Below are positions 35,946 to 44,703 of a DNA stretch of 64,000 nucleotides, piece after piece. This DNA comes from Deltaproteobacteria bacterium. Lineage in GTDB: Bacteria; Myxococcota_C; UBA6777. The notes below the pieces were generated by a model. That model was not told the DNA's origin. It made no database searches and saw only the letters and a list, made by a program, of their open reading frames with translations. A program made the translations under genes and the position numbers. Location: positions 62,001 through 126,000 of the forward strand of contig SBHC01000014.1 in NCBI GenBank assembly GCA_006226375.1, read 5' to 3'. How positions within the stretch are numbered: position 1 is the stretch's first letter; each line of letters begins with the position of its first letter.

Positions 35946-38057
35946 CTACAGAAAGAAGAAATAGATCGTGATCAGCATCAAGCCCAAGCCGAGGCACAAG
36001 ATCGCGATTAAGATGCCTGAGTTGGAAGGAGGAGGCTGTGGGCGGGCAACGGAAACAGGACGAGGTTCTGCGTTTTCCGTTGGAGCAGATGCCAAATCAA
36101 GAGGAGGGACAGTCTCAGCCAGAGCGTCAACGGGGGAGCTTGCGTCGAGCGGTAGAGTTTCTTGCAAATCCCCCGTGAGCAGAGGCTCTTGTTCTTTTGG
36201 AAAGAGGGAGGAACTCTCTGGTGCTGTTGACGCGCTTGTTGGAAAGCTGTTTGGCTTTGGACTCTTTTCTTCGTTGGGGGGCTCGATCTCTGTGTCTTGT
36301 GCGAGGAGAGCAAGCGGAGACGATGGGCTTGGCGCTGGGGTTTCTTCAGCAGGCTTTAAGGATGGAGGTGGTGCGCTTGGAGGAGGAACCAAAGGAGTTT
36401 TTGCAGGCGCTTCTTGTTTTGTGGGAAACGCTTCGAGAGGAGTCTCTTCTTTGGCTGCGGCAGGCGGTGGTACGATCGGTGTGGGCGGTGCAGACGCAGG
36501 TTTGGGAACAAGGGGGGCGCTTGCTGGAGGGCTCGGCACGGGCTGTGGTGTCGGGAAGCCCACCATACGCTGTGAGGGAGAGCCTGCTGGTGGAAACGGA
36601 GAAGCCGATGGCTTGCTCGGTTGGGCTGAGCCCATGATGGGAGTGGGGGCTGCAGAGTGGGCGGTTGATGCCGGCGGCTCTGGCTCATCATCAAGGAACT
36701 TGATATCGTCGTCGAGTTCCATATCCACCATGTCGTTCACTGTGACCTGGATGTCCTCCTCATCCAGCGGCGATTTCTGCCGGAACATCGGCTTTTGTGT
36801 TCGCAGCGGAATGGGTGAACTGTCATCGTCTACGGTGAACGTTTGGACCGGCTCCGCAGGGGGCTTAAACAAGGGTACAGGTGTTGGTTTCTTTTGGACC
36901 ACTGCGATGGGAGCAGGCTTGGATTCAGGCTTGGATGCTACCGGCTCGTCGACCTGTGCCAGCTCGGTTTGAGACTGGGAGGCTTCTTCCAACAGTGAGG
37001 CAAAAGGGTTCGGGTTGTTGACCGATGAGCGGGTGCGACGCGAAGGCCGGGCGGCTGGACGTTCTTGCGTAGACTGCGCGTCGGATGTTAACGGCGTGTC
37101 GGGTGGTATGGGCTGAATCTTGGTGTCTGGTGGTATGTCGGTCTGCAACTCTTCGGGCAGTACGGTCTCTTGGGTGGTTTCGTGTGCAACCACAGGCCTG
37201 GCATCAAGAGTGTGACGATCTTGAAGCTCTTCCTCTTCATCGATCAAGCCGGGTTCAGATTCAGTTAGAGGCTTGGGCGAGAGGATCGCTGCAGCCATTT
37301 CAGGGTTGAGCCGGACTTGCTGGGTTGGCTCGTTGTCCAGTGGGTGTGGAACTGCGGCTGGTTTGGAAGGAGATGTCGGCTCGGTTGCAGCTTCCAACAA
37401 GGGCGTTGCTGCAGGCTGCTCAGGTGATGTTGAGCCTTCAACGTTTTGTTGGACTTCTTCTGGAGTGGACAACGGAGCCGGAGTTTCCTCCTCGATCATA
37501 TCGTTGAGATCCAGCTCCATTGTACCTTGTGGGCGCGCGGTCTGTCCTGTCTTGCCTAACTCGATCGAGTCGCTGCTTGTCTCGCGGCCGCGGATTGCAT
37601 CAATGCTCGTGGGCTCGGGCTTGGAGACGTCAGGCGTATCGACCTGGTTGGTGCTCTCAAAGTCGAGGGGAGGCAAGGCTTTTGGGGGGAGCAAGGAAGC
37701 GGGCGATTCGTTGTTGGGGTCTTGCTTCTCGTGCTCTTCCAGGATGTCGTCCACTTTCAACACCATCGTGTCAGCAGCGGGAGAGTCGGGAGGACGCTGT
37801 CGAACCGGGGCCGACGGGATATCCCAAGGGGCCTGTGCGTCGGCGTCGATCTCACTGTACGATGCCGTTGGAGACGACGGCTTTGACTGTGGTGGAGGAA
37901 GTGGTTGCGGTGAGGCGAGAGGTTCTTCGGTTAAGCCCCGGAGCTTTTGTGTGGGCGCAAGGCCCGGATGCTCTTGGGTTGGCTCGGGTGTCTCTCGCTC
38001 GTTGGATACCGGCTTGGGATTGGGAGAATCCGATGATGAAGAGTTGGACTTGCTCAT
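35946..38057 (-). CDS. Pro/Glu-rich, probably tail-anchored membrane protein
   Basis: Protein of 703 aa. The first 675 residues are low-complexity and rich in Pro, Glu, Ser and Thr, with no folded domain visible. The very C-terminus is a single membrane span (GILIAILCLGLGLMLITIYFFFL), so the chain probably lies in the cytoplasm. Three short acidic motifs recur: TMVLKVDDILEE, TMELDLNDMIEE and VTVNDMVDME, at about 90, 180 and 450. Two are preceded by Thr-Met, so phosphorylation and FHA recognition are conceivable. Start: the MSKSNSSSS ATG at 38057; the long formal extension to 38642 overlaps the neighbouring gene. The protein resembles kinase-linked signalling scaffolds of Myxococcota, but no function can be assigned. 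Confidence 0.72.
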   Translation of the reverse strand: MSKSNSSSSDSPNPKPVSNERETPEPTQEHPGLAPTQKLRGLTEEPLASPQPLPPPQSKPSSPTASYSEIDADAQAPWDIPSAPVRQRPPDSPAADTMVLKVDDILEEHEKQDPNNESPASLLPPKALPPLDFESTNQVDTPDVSKPEPTSIDAIRGRETSSDSIELGKTGQTARPQGTMELDLNDMIEEETPAPLSTPEEVQQNVEGSTSPEQPAATPLLEAATEPTSPSKPAAVPHPLDNEPTQQVRLNPEMAAAILSPKPLTESEPGLIDEEEELQDRHTLDARPVVAHETTQETVLPEELQTDIPPDTKIQPIPPDTPLTSDAQSTQERPAARPSRRTRSSVNNPNPFASLLEEASQSQTELAQVDEPVASKPESKPAPIAVVQKKPTPVPLFKPPAEPVQTFTVDDDSSPIPLRTQKPMFRQKSPLDEEDIQVTVNDMVDMELDDDIKFLDDEPEPPASTAHSAAPTPIMGSAQPSKPSASPFPPAGSPSQRMVGFPTPQPVPSPPASAPLVPKPASAPPTPIVPPPAAAKEETPLEAFPTKQEAPAKTPLVPPPSAPPPSLKPAEETPAPSPSSPLALLAQDTEIEPPNEEKSPKPNSFPTSASTAPESSSLFPKEQEPLLTGDLQETLPLDASSPVDALAETVPPLDLASAPTENAEPRPVSVARPQPPPSNSGILIAILCLGLGLMLITIYFFFL

Positions 38058-38212
38058 GGCCTCGCTTTCACATCCACCGTAGGTTCTGGCGTACGCTTTT
38101 CTTACCCAAGTGGAAGCTTGGGCTGCTCGAACACTAGCAAAAAAACGGGAGACAAACAACAAGGAGGAGATGAGCCAGGGGAAACGGAGGGGGTGAAGGC
38201 TTGTTGGCTTGG

Positions 38213-39163
38213 TTAGGGACCCCGAGGTGGTACCACGAGTTGGAAGGAGACGCTCTTGCCTGGGGGTGGCGAGAACTTCCATTGCTTCACATGCCACCAA
38301 GGACACCACACGACCTTGTGCTTGGTGTGCTTGCGCGTCAAGATCCGACGTTTGGCCAGTTTGCCGTCGGCAGAGAAGCTGAGGTGCATCTTCAGGGGGC
38401 CGATGTTTCCGGGAAAACGTCGCTTCAAGAAACAACGTCGTAGGGACTGACGCTTCTTGTGAAATTGCAGAGCAAGCTGCCGTCCCATCGCGATAGAGAA
38501 GCTGTTGCTGTTGGTTGGCATCTGGAGCCAGCCACGTTGCAAACGAAGGCGAAGCAAACTGCGCTTCAACTGGGGAATGGCCCGAGAGAGAGGACCGTTG
38601 GCAGGTTGTTGGTAGAGCGCGCCATGGTAGTACACCAACCATTGACCCTGGTAGATGCCCTGCGATTGATCCGCGCTGGGGGCCTGCAAGATCCGAAGAA
38701 GAAAGCGCTCACCTTTGGTGTTCAGGGACACCTGGACCTGGGCCAGCCGTGGAGGCATATCAAAGTCATCGGGGGCTGGCTTCAGGCTCTTGAGAGCGGC
38801 CAGGATTGAGCGGACAGGCCGTCCTTTCATGGTGTGACCCCAGTCGGAGTTGACTCCCCGATTGTTCATCACCCACCATGCGTGTTTGGGCTGTCGGTAC
38901 AACCGAAAGTGGTCGCTGGACCCGTTGGAGCGTCGAATACTCACCTGCATCACATGAACCGGTGACAGCTGAAATTGTGACGTCCCTTGCAGCGGGGCCG
39001 GGGGAGGAAACAACGCAGAGAGAGGTTGTTCCAGCAGCTTGTGGGCAGACATGGCAGGGGCTTGGGGTGGTGCGGGCTCGTGATGCTGTTGGCATCCAAC
39101 CACGAACAAACCGCCCAACAAGATGGCAAACCAACGTGGGGTACAAAGGCGGATGAGCGGCAT
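38213..39163 (-). CDS. Lipoprotein with AgmX/PglI-like C-terminal domain
   Basis: Protein of 316 aa. The signal peptide ends at lipobox FVVGC (Cys 24), then a Pro-rich stretch and a central region with unclear fold. The last 70 residues (LRRCFLKRRFPGNIGPLKMH ... SADGKLAKRR ... WCPWWHVKQWKFSPPPG) match the pattern of the AgmX/PglI C-terminal domain in Myxococcota, a TonB-like fold. AgmX and PglI are linked to gliding motility in Myxococcus, but many envelope proteins carry the domain. It is the upstream neighbour of the Pro-rich protein gene. Confidence 0.7.
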   Translation of the reverse strand: MPLIRLCTPRWFAILLGGLFVVGCQQHHEPAPPQAPAMSAHKLLEQPLSALFPPPAPLQGTSQFQLSPVHVMQVSIRRSNGSSDHFRLYRQPKHAWWVMNNRGVNSDWGHTMKGRPVRSILAALKSLKPAPDDFDMPPRLAQVQVSLNTKGERFLLRILQAPSADQSQGIYQGQWLVYYHGALYQQPANGPLSRAIPQLKRSLLRLRLQRGWLQMPTNSNSFSIAMGRQLALQFHKKRQSLRRCFLKRRFPGNIGPLKMHLSFSADGKLAKRRILTRKHTKHKVVWCPWWHVKQWKFSPPPGKSVSFQLVVPPRGP

Positions 39164-39367
39164 CCTTGGTGTCCTGTATCGTGAAGACAGAGAGATGGAG
39201 TTAAGAACGGTGAGACTCCCCTCATGCTTCCAAATGATTACCTGTTGAAAAGTGGCTCAATTGGGTGTTGGGTGCGAAGCTGGTGCGAGGGATGTCCACC
39301 GTCTTGTGCAGGTTAACATGCTGACTTTGCTCAACGCAAAAAAACGACAGAGAGCGAAAAGATGTTG

Positions 39368-40381
39368 TTATCCCTTCCGTTTGGAAGACTTTTCCACACG
39401 AATGAACCGTCTCCGTTTTTCTTTTTTGGGAATCAGGGTGGGCTCTCCTGTGAGGACGACTTCTTTGTCCTCATTCATGGGAGGAACAGACGTCGGCTCT
39501 GATTCGGAGTGTGGCGTCGCGTTTTGCAACGAACGGACGGGCGCCTGCGGCGTTGCTCTGACTTGGAAGGAGTCGTTGGGAAACGGCGTAACGTCCATCG
39601 GGTGGAGCGGTTTGATTCTGGGTATCTCTTCTTCGGTTGGGTCAAAGTGAAGATGGTGGGGTTGGTGAACTGGCATGCTCCAATCCTGAAGAGGTGGACG
39701 CTGTGGCTTCTGATGAAATCGAGAGGATTGTGGGTTTGCTGCTTGTGTTGGCGATGCGATCAGATCTTCTTGGGTGTCGTGAGCGATATCATCCAGTTGC
39801 AGGGTGGGTTGAGGAGTTTCAATGCCTTCATAAGGCTCCAATGTGTGCGAGAGAGGAGGCCTTTGGTTCTGGAGAGCAACAGCCTTTTGGAGCGTTTGTG
39901 TTGGGCTGAGAGAGAGAGTCGCTGCTAGAGGGGTTGGTTCTTGGTCATGACGGTGTTGCTGTCCGTCTTTTTTTGGGAAGACCGCTGCCCTGGAGCGAGG
40001 AGGTGGGGTCTGTGGTGGATGTTGTTGCCGGGTGTGTGCCGTCCCTTTTTGGACCGCAACGGGAGCCTGTGTGGAGCGGGGTGGAGGAGTCGGAGCTTCC
40101 TCCACAGAGTCAATTAAGGAACCCCTACGACACAACTCAACAAGGTCCTCTCGGATCAATTGGCGTAGCTGCTTCATCACAAAGGGAAGAGGCCACCCGG
40201 TTAAGTCTGTCAACATGGACAGATCTTTCTGGTTTTCCAAGTGACTGAGTAACATCGCTTGGTCTGTAGTTAATCTCTCCTGCTTGGCGATTCGCCAGTT
40301 TGGCACTTTCACAACAGGTATCAAATGGCTCAACTGCAGCGTTCTTGGAGTCTCGGACATGGAAAAAAAACTCTCACTCAT
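39368..40381 (-). CDS. Protein of unknown function, N-terminal winged-helix-like, Pro-rich tail
   Basis: Protein of 337 aa. Residues 10-95 look like a small helical domain of the winged-helix kind (DQAMLLSHLENQKDLSMLTDLTGW, PFVMKQLRQLIREDLVEL). The rest is Pro/His/Gln-rich and disordered, with an acidic motif TLQLDDIAHDTQEDL like those in the 703-aa protein nearby, and a basic C-terminus (KKEKRRRFIRVEKSSKRKG). Not recognised. The domain resembles the helical segments found at the start of some Myxococcota polarity or gliding regulators, but this is weak. ATG 40381 lacks a strong ribosome site; an internal ATG at 40360 is an alternative. Confidence 0.6.
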   Translation of the reverse strand: MSESFFSMSETPRTLQLSHLIPVVKVPNWRIAKQERLTTDQAMLLSHLENQKDLSMLTDLTGWPLPFVMKQLRQLIREDLVELCRRGSLIDSVEEAPTPPPRSTQAPVAVQKGTAHTRQQHPPQTPPPRSRAAVFPKKDGQQHRHDQEPTPLAATLSLSPTQTLQKAVALQNQRPPLSHTLEPYEGIETPQPTLQLDDIAHDTQEDLIASPTQAANPQSSRFHQKPQRPPLQDWSMPVHQPHHLHFDPTEEEIPRIKPLHPMDVTPFPNDSFQVRATPQAPVRSLQNATPHSESEPTSVPPMNEDKEVVLTGEPTLIPKKEKRRRFIRVEKSSKRKG

Positions 40382-40664
40382 TCATTCAGGGATGTTGGAG
40401 GCTTTCAATCGCATAGATTGGTTGCACGCTATTCTTAGAACGGCAATTAATTCGAGGACTCAAGCCCGATCTGGATAACTTTGTTTGCCCATCTTCTCAC
40501 AAGAGAATCGTTTCTTCAGAGAAACCCAATGGCTGGCACATTTTTTTGCTGCCTCAGGTGTGCAAAAAAAGTTGGGTGAGCGTACTTGATGAAAGATAGG
40601 GAAAATGCTTATGGTAGGTTTTATGAGCCAATCATGAACAGGTTTAAGATACGGGGGTCGTGTG

Positions 40665-41219
40665 ATGTCGAAGACCGTTCTGCATGTGTCGAGTACTTGG
40701 AATGGTTCCCTTCTGTGCGAAGGAGCCCAAACTCGGTTGGAACTCAAGCCCTTTGAAAGTGAAGTTGCGCTCCGAGTGAGCGCGCCTTTTCACAACGATC
40801 CGCCGCCGGAGGGTCCGCCGGGTTCGACAGACGGGCTGTGGGAGTACGAAGTTGTGGAGCTGTTTATCTCTGGGGCAGCCAACGAAGAGGGTTTGGTTCC
40901 CTACATTGAGATTGAAATGTCTCCACACGGTCACTTCCTCGTGCTGGAGTTTCTCGGCGAACGTCAACGTATCAAAACGTACACAGACGTTGATTACCAG
41001 GCCACCATCGACGGAGAGCGCTGGTACGGAGATATGAAGATTCCTCGTTCCTGGCTTCCTGAAGGGAAGCTGCGTTGCAACGCGTATGCGATCCGAGGAC
41101 AAGGCCGAAACCGAGGTTACTTTGCTATGAAGCCCATGGGCGGGGACAAACCCGACTTTCACAGGTTGGAGTTTTTTAAGACGTTGTCTCTGGACTGGTC
41201 TGAAGTTGACGGTGCATAA
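40665..41219 (+). CDS. UPF0462 (C4orf33-like) protein
   Basis: Protein of 184 aa. GLWEYEVVELFISG, YIEIEMSPHGHFLVLEFLGERQR and WYGDMKIPRSWLPE match the small conserved UPF0462 family found in animals and scattered bacteria; the fold is probably a beta-sandwich of the carbohydrate-binding/DOMON type. It has no signal peptide and no known function. ATG 40665 follows a GGGGG; GTG 40662 is equivalent. Its 3' end overlaps the convergent SEDS gene by 44 bp. Confidence 0.7.
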   Translation: MSKTVLHVSSTWNGSLLCEGAQTRLELKPFESEVALRVSAPFHNDPPPEGPPGSTDGLWEYEVVELFISGAANEEGLVPYIEIEMSPHGHFLVLEFLGERQRIKTYTDVDYQATIDGERWYGDMKIPRSWLPEGKLRCNAYAIRGQGRNRGYFAMKPMGGDKPDFHRLEFFKTLSLDWSEVDGA

Positions 41220-44200
41220 GGGCCAACACGCCATAGCATACAATTAGGCTTGTTCCACCCGACGAGACCCAGGTGAACGTTACTCCTGTCATCGGTGTGA
41301 GCCGCAAAACTGAGCCCACATGGATCAGGTTCTGGGCAAACAGATAGATGCCTCCAAACAGGAAGAGCAGCGCACGGACTGTGTTGCGTCGGTGTTGTTG
41401 GAGGGCTGCTGGAGCGTTTCCCAGTAGAGGTTGAGTCCAGAGGTTGCTGGCTGTGCGAAGGGACAACATGGGGATCAGTCCGCTCAGAACGATCAAGAAC
41501 ACTCCCCACAACGGTGAAAGCACTCTGACAACGGCGGTGAGGACAAAGTCGCTGTGGAGGTTGTTGAACCATTGAAAGGTGCCACGAAAGCTGGAGAGAT
41601 TCCAAAGGTTTTGGATGATCTGTTCTCCCACAACAAAGCGCCAGGGTTGGTTCCACAAGGACAGACGTTCTCGCACTTTCTGAAACTCGGAGTTTTGCAT
41701 CGCCCAGTCTGGAAACAGCCAGGCCACCAGATCGGGCAGCCAAAGCAACACAAGGAAGCCGGCAAATACAGTTCCAATGCGAAGCAGGTTTCCGAAGGTT
41801 GTGAGTCGATCGGCGCCAGTGGTTAAGAAGGCGAACAACAAAAACAGGGAGAAGCAGCAGGTTAGAATGAGTCCAGGGCCAAGGTCGCCTTGCGCGGTGT
41901 ACAACACCCCGATCGCTCCCAAGAGGAACAGGTAGAGCAGCGCCACGCGCATGGCTCCACCCAGTCGCTCCCAGCGTTGTTGTCGTGTGCTTGCTTCGGC
42001 TGGGTTGTTGGTGCCCTGTGCCGCGCGAGTTCGCTTGATTTGCTGCATGGCAAAGATCTCATGCCCTAGGTAGTGGGCAAAGAACAGGATCGCGCTCAGT
42101 GAAGCAAACTCAGAGAGTTTTACGGTTCCCAAGCCGGGGATGACGAGGAAGAAGCGGTTGTGCACCAAGAACGGTAGAAAGATGCCAACCAGGGGGACGG
42201 TGCCCAGCAAGATCAGGGTGAGAAAGAAGTAACGTAGGGGTTTGCGTTGCCCCGGTACAAAGCGCTGACGTTGGTACTCTCGATGGAGCAGCAACGCGTA
42301 ACCGTAAAGAAGCATGGCCACAGCGAAGAGAGAAAACGAGCCAAACACAAACGCCGCAACCAGGGACACCAACCCGTAGATTCCTGTGGTGATCCAAAAG
42401 GATTGGCTGGGCTGCTGTGAAGGAAGTGGAGCTTGTCGAACTACGCCCTGTGGTGAGGTAGGAAACCAACGTCGCCATGTCTCTCGAAGGGAAGAGGGGA
42501 GCCGAGCGAGCAGCCACCGCTTGAGGGGAGGCCAGAGCCTTCCGCCGCCTGCAACGACAAACACAAACAGCATCACGCCCACCAAGGACCAAAGAAACTG
42601 TCGGTACAAAAACGAGCTGTTGTTCAAGCCCAGCGACGAGAGAGAGAGCGTTGCAAGCACAAACAGTCCCAGCCCGTTCAGGAACAATGCGATGGGCCAG
42701 AGCCAAAGGAACGCACCCCATCGAGGGTTTGGAACGGTATGGACGGGCTCAGCTTCTTCCTTCACGGAGAGAAACGGAGCCAACCGGACATGCCCCTGTC
42801 CGATCAAGTGATGCAACAACAGAACAGCACCCCCAGCAACGAGCAGCCATAGCAGCGCCATGTAGCGATAAACGCTTCCATAGCTGGGCTGGAAGATGCG
42901 GAGGTACAAACGCTGGATGTAAAGGAGCGGACCACCCGATTGTATTGTGGCTTTGGCGCGGATAGGCTGCTTGAGGAGCTTTCCCTGTTGGGTCGCTTTG
43001 TAGGCGATGTGCTTTCCTAGAGGCTGGAACTCATACGTGGTTCCACGTTGATGTTTGATCGTGAGGAACGGCGCATAGGGGTATGACAGGCGCGTCTTCC
43101 CGGGAGTTCCTGCCAGCGGAAGGGGAATTCGCCAGCGCTCTGCCCCTGCATCAGAGCCTTCTCCTCCTGTCAACAAGAGCGAGCTTCCTGGACGAAGCCA
43201 GTGCCTCATCGTGAGCTGCTCAGAGGCGTTGGTACCAAAAAAATGGAGCGGTGGTAGGTATCGCTGTGGGAGGCGAGTTAGCATCATCCGGACGCGCTCT
43301 TGGCTCAAAGAGACACGATAGGTGAGTTGCCCAACAGAGATGGAGTCTCCCGAAAAGAGCTTGGTGGTTCCGAGAAGCCGCGGGCTCTTCTTGTGCGGTA
43401 CGATCTGAAGAGGAAGATCTGTGCGACCTACGTGCTGGAGGTACAAACGGTTGCTGCGGAAGCTTAGCCTTGCGATCCGGCCAATGTTGATGCCTGCAGG
43501 GATCGAAGAAGGTTGAAGTGTCCAGCGACACGGGGACGAGACAAGCCCAAGCCGATACAGCGGCTGGGTGGAGATGCCTGGACGTCGTACTTGCTCGATG
43601 CGGCGTTCCGGTTTGCCCCAGACAATAGGCTTGCTCCAGGGACTCCAACGGTTGTTTCGTCTCACCTGCCATTGGTTGTAGCGGTATTCGAGAAGTCCTC
43701 CTCCTGCAGACGAAGGAATCTTGTAGCGACGGTGTTGGTCCAGCCAAACCACGCGTCGCTGGCTTCCTTTGCCCCATGTCATCCGGGCAAATCGTTGACG
43801 GATCGACCAACGAACACGTTGTCGCTGTACCTCCAACGCAACCCACGATTGCGGCTCGGGGTGACGGGCTCGTTGGGAAGTCGTCGCCAGGGTCGGGGGA
43901 CGCAGACGGTCGTTGTTGCTTGTGCCCGATGCTTTCGGGGTTTCGGGGGAGCGTCCTCGGAGCCAACGCGTTACGGATTCTGGGCTGCAAGGATCTTGGG
44001 GACGATCCAGCTTCCCCTGGCCTTTGGCATAGATCGGAACGAGAAAGCGGTCTTTGTCCTTCAGCGTGTAACGATTGACCTGGATCTTGCTTTGGAGTGA
44101 GGGGCTTCGTCGAACCTCAATGGCGCGCTCCTGGCTGCGGTTGTAGAGCACTGCCCACCAACGTTTGCCGCCGCCTCGTCGTTCCAGCACAAAGTGTTCT

Positions 44201-44451
44201 GGGGATGCTTTGCGATCGTACAGTGTTATATCGTTCTGCTTCCGGTCGGTTCCCACCGCGACACGCTTCTTTTTCTGGGCGGTAGTGCGCCAGGGAGCAT
44301 CATGGCCAACGACGGCAACCTGTGGCGGCTCGTGGAACGGCTGGATGAACATCTTTCCGCTCCAGAAAACAACGGCGAGCAAACCCAAGAGGGTCCACAG
44401 CCACAGGCGAAAGCGTGCTTGACCGTGGGGTACTGAAAACGAAGCGCTCAT
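41176..44451 (-). CDS. Very large SEDS-family (FtsW/RodA-like) protein with FHA-like regions
   Basis: Protein of 1091 aa, about 2.5 times the usual FtsW/RodA length. One membrane span at about 14-34 precedes a 500-residue Arg/Trp-rich part. Within it, 62-145 looks like an FHA domain (VGTDRKQNDITLYDRKASPEHF, then LKDKDRFLV), and about 325-400 may hold a second, degenerate one (INIGR ... GDSISVGQLTYRV). From about 540 to the end come ten or so spans with the SEDS hallmarks GDLGPGLI, LHSDFVLTAVV and PMTGVTFTWVSSGGTS. The family polymerises lipid II into glycan with a partner PBP; none is encoded nearby. If the topology is as predicted, the FHA-like parts are outside the cytoplasm, which is odd. 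Sure of SEDS, less sure of FHA. Confidence 0.85.
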   Translation of the reverse strand: MSASFSVPHGQARFRLWLWTLLGLLAVVFWSGKMFIQPFHEPPQVAVVGHDAPWRTTAQKKKRVAVGTDRKQNDITLYDRKASPEHFVLERRGGGKRWWAVLYNRSQERAIEVRRSPSLQSKIQVNRYTLKDKDRFLVPIYAKGQGKLDRPQDPCSPESVTRWLRGRSPETPKASGTSNNDRLRPPTLATTSQRARHPEPQSWVALEVQRQRVRWSIRQRFARMTWGKGSQRRVVWLDQHRRYKIPSSAGGGLLEYRYNQWQVRRNNRWSPWSKPIVWGKPERRIEQVRRPGISTQPLYRLGLVSSPCRWTLQPSSIPAGINIGRIARLSFRSNRLYLQHVGRTDLPLQIVPHKKSPRLLGTTKLFSGDSISVGQLTYRVSLSQERVRMMLTRLPQRYLPPLHFFGTNASEQLTMRHWLRPGSSLLLTGGEGSDAGAERWRIPLPLAGTPGKTRLSYPYAPFLTIKHQRGTTYEFQPLGKHIAYKATQQGKLLKQPIRAKATIQSGGPLLYIQRLYLRIFQPSYGSVYRYMALLWLLVAGGAVLLLHHLIGQGHVRLAPFLSVKEEAEPVHTVPNPRWGAFLWLWPIALFLNGLGLFVLATLSLSSLGLNNSSFLYRQFLWSLVGVMLFVFVVAGGGRLWPPLKRWLLARLPSSLRETWRRWFPTSPQGVVRQAPLPSQQPSQSFWITTGIYGLVSLVAAFVFGSFSLFAVAMLLYGYALLLHREYQRQRFVPGQRKPLRYFFLTLILLGTVPLVGIFLPFLVHNRFFLVIPGLGTVKLSEFASLSAILFFAHYLGHEIFAMQQIKRTRAAQGTNNPAEASTRQQRWERLGGAMRVALLYLFLLGAIGVLYTAQGDLGPGLILTCCFSLFLLFAFLTTGADRLTTFGNLLRIGTVFAGFLVLLWLPDLVAWLFPDWAMQNSEFQKVRERLSLWNQPWRFVVGEQIIQNLWNLSSFRGTFQWFNNLHSDFVLTAVVRVLSPLWGVFLIVLSGLIPMLSLRTASNLWTQPLLGNAPAALQQHRRNTVRALLFLFGGIYLFAQNLIHVGSVLRLTPMTGVTFTWVSSGGTSLIVCYGVLALMHRQLQTSPETTS

Positions 44452-44703
44452 GGCAATCCATGTACCTTTGAAGCAGAGCGGAGGTGTGGAGCCTCCAAGA
44501 TGTCAGGAGCGTTGGGATACCACTCCCTACGAATAGGACGGAATGTGCGGGCTGAGGGAGAGAACCAATCGACCTCTATCATTGGGACGGAGGACCAAGA
44601 AAGCAAGACAACCAAAGGCATTCCTTCTCGGCTTTCAGACTCAGGGAGGTAACGATTGACGCACGAAGTTGATGGCATGGAGCAAAGATAAGGCTGGTAT
44701 TCG

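Noticed and set aside
35968-36972. 334-codon plus-strand frame over the Pro-rich protein gene
   Set aside because: Gly/Ser-rich translation produced by the opposite strand of low-complexity Pro/Glu codons.
40534-40550. Sigma-54 promoter (TGGCACA ... TTTGCT) upstream of the UPF0462 gene
   Set aside because: The GG-to-GC spacing is 11 nt instead of the required 10, and the gene is unrelated to the NtrC-type regulator.
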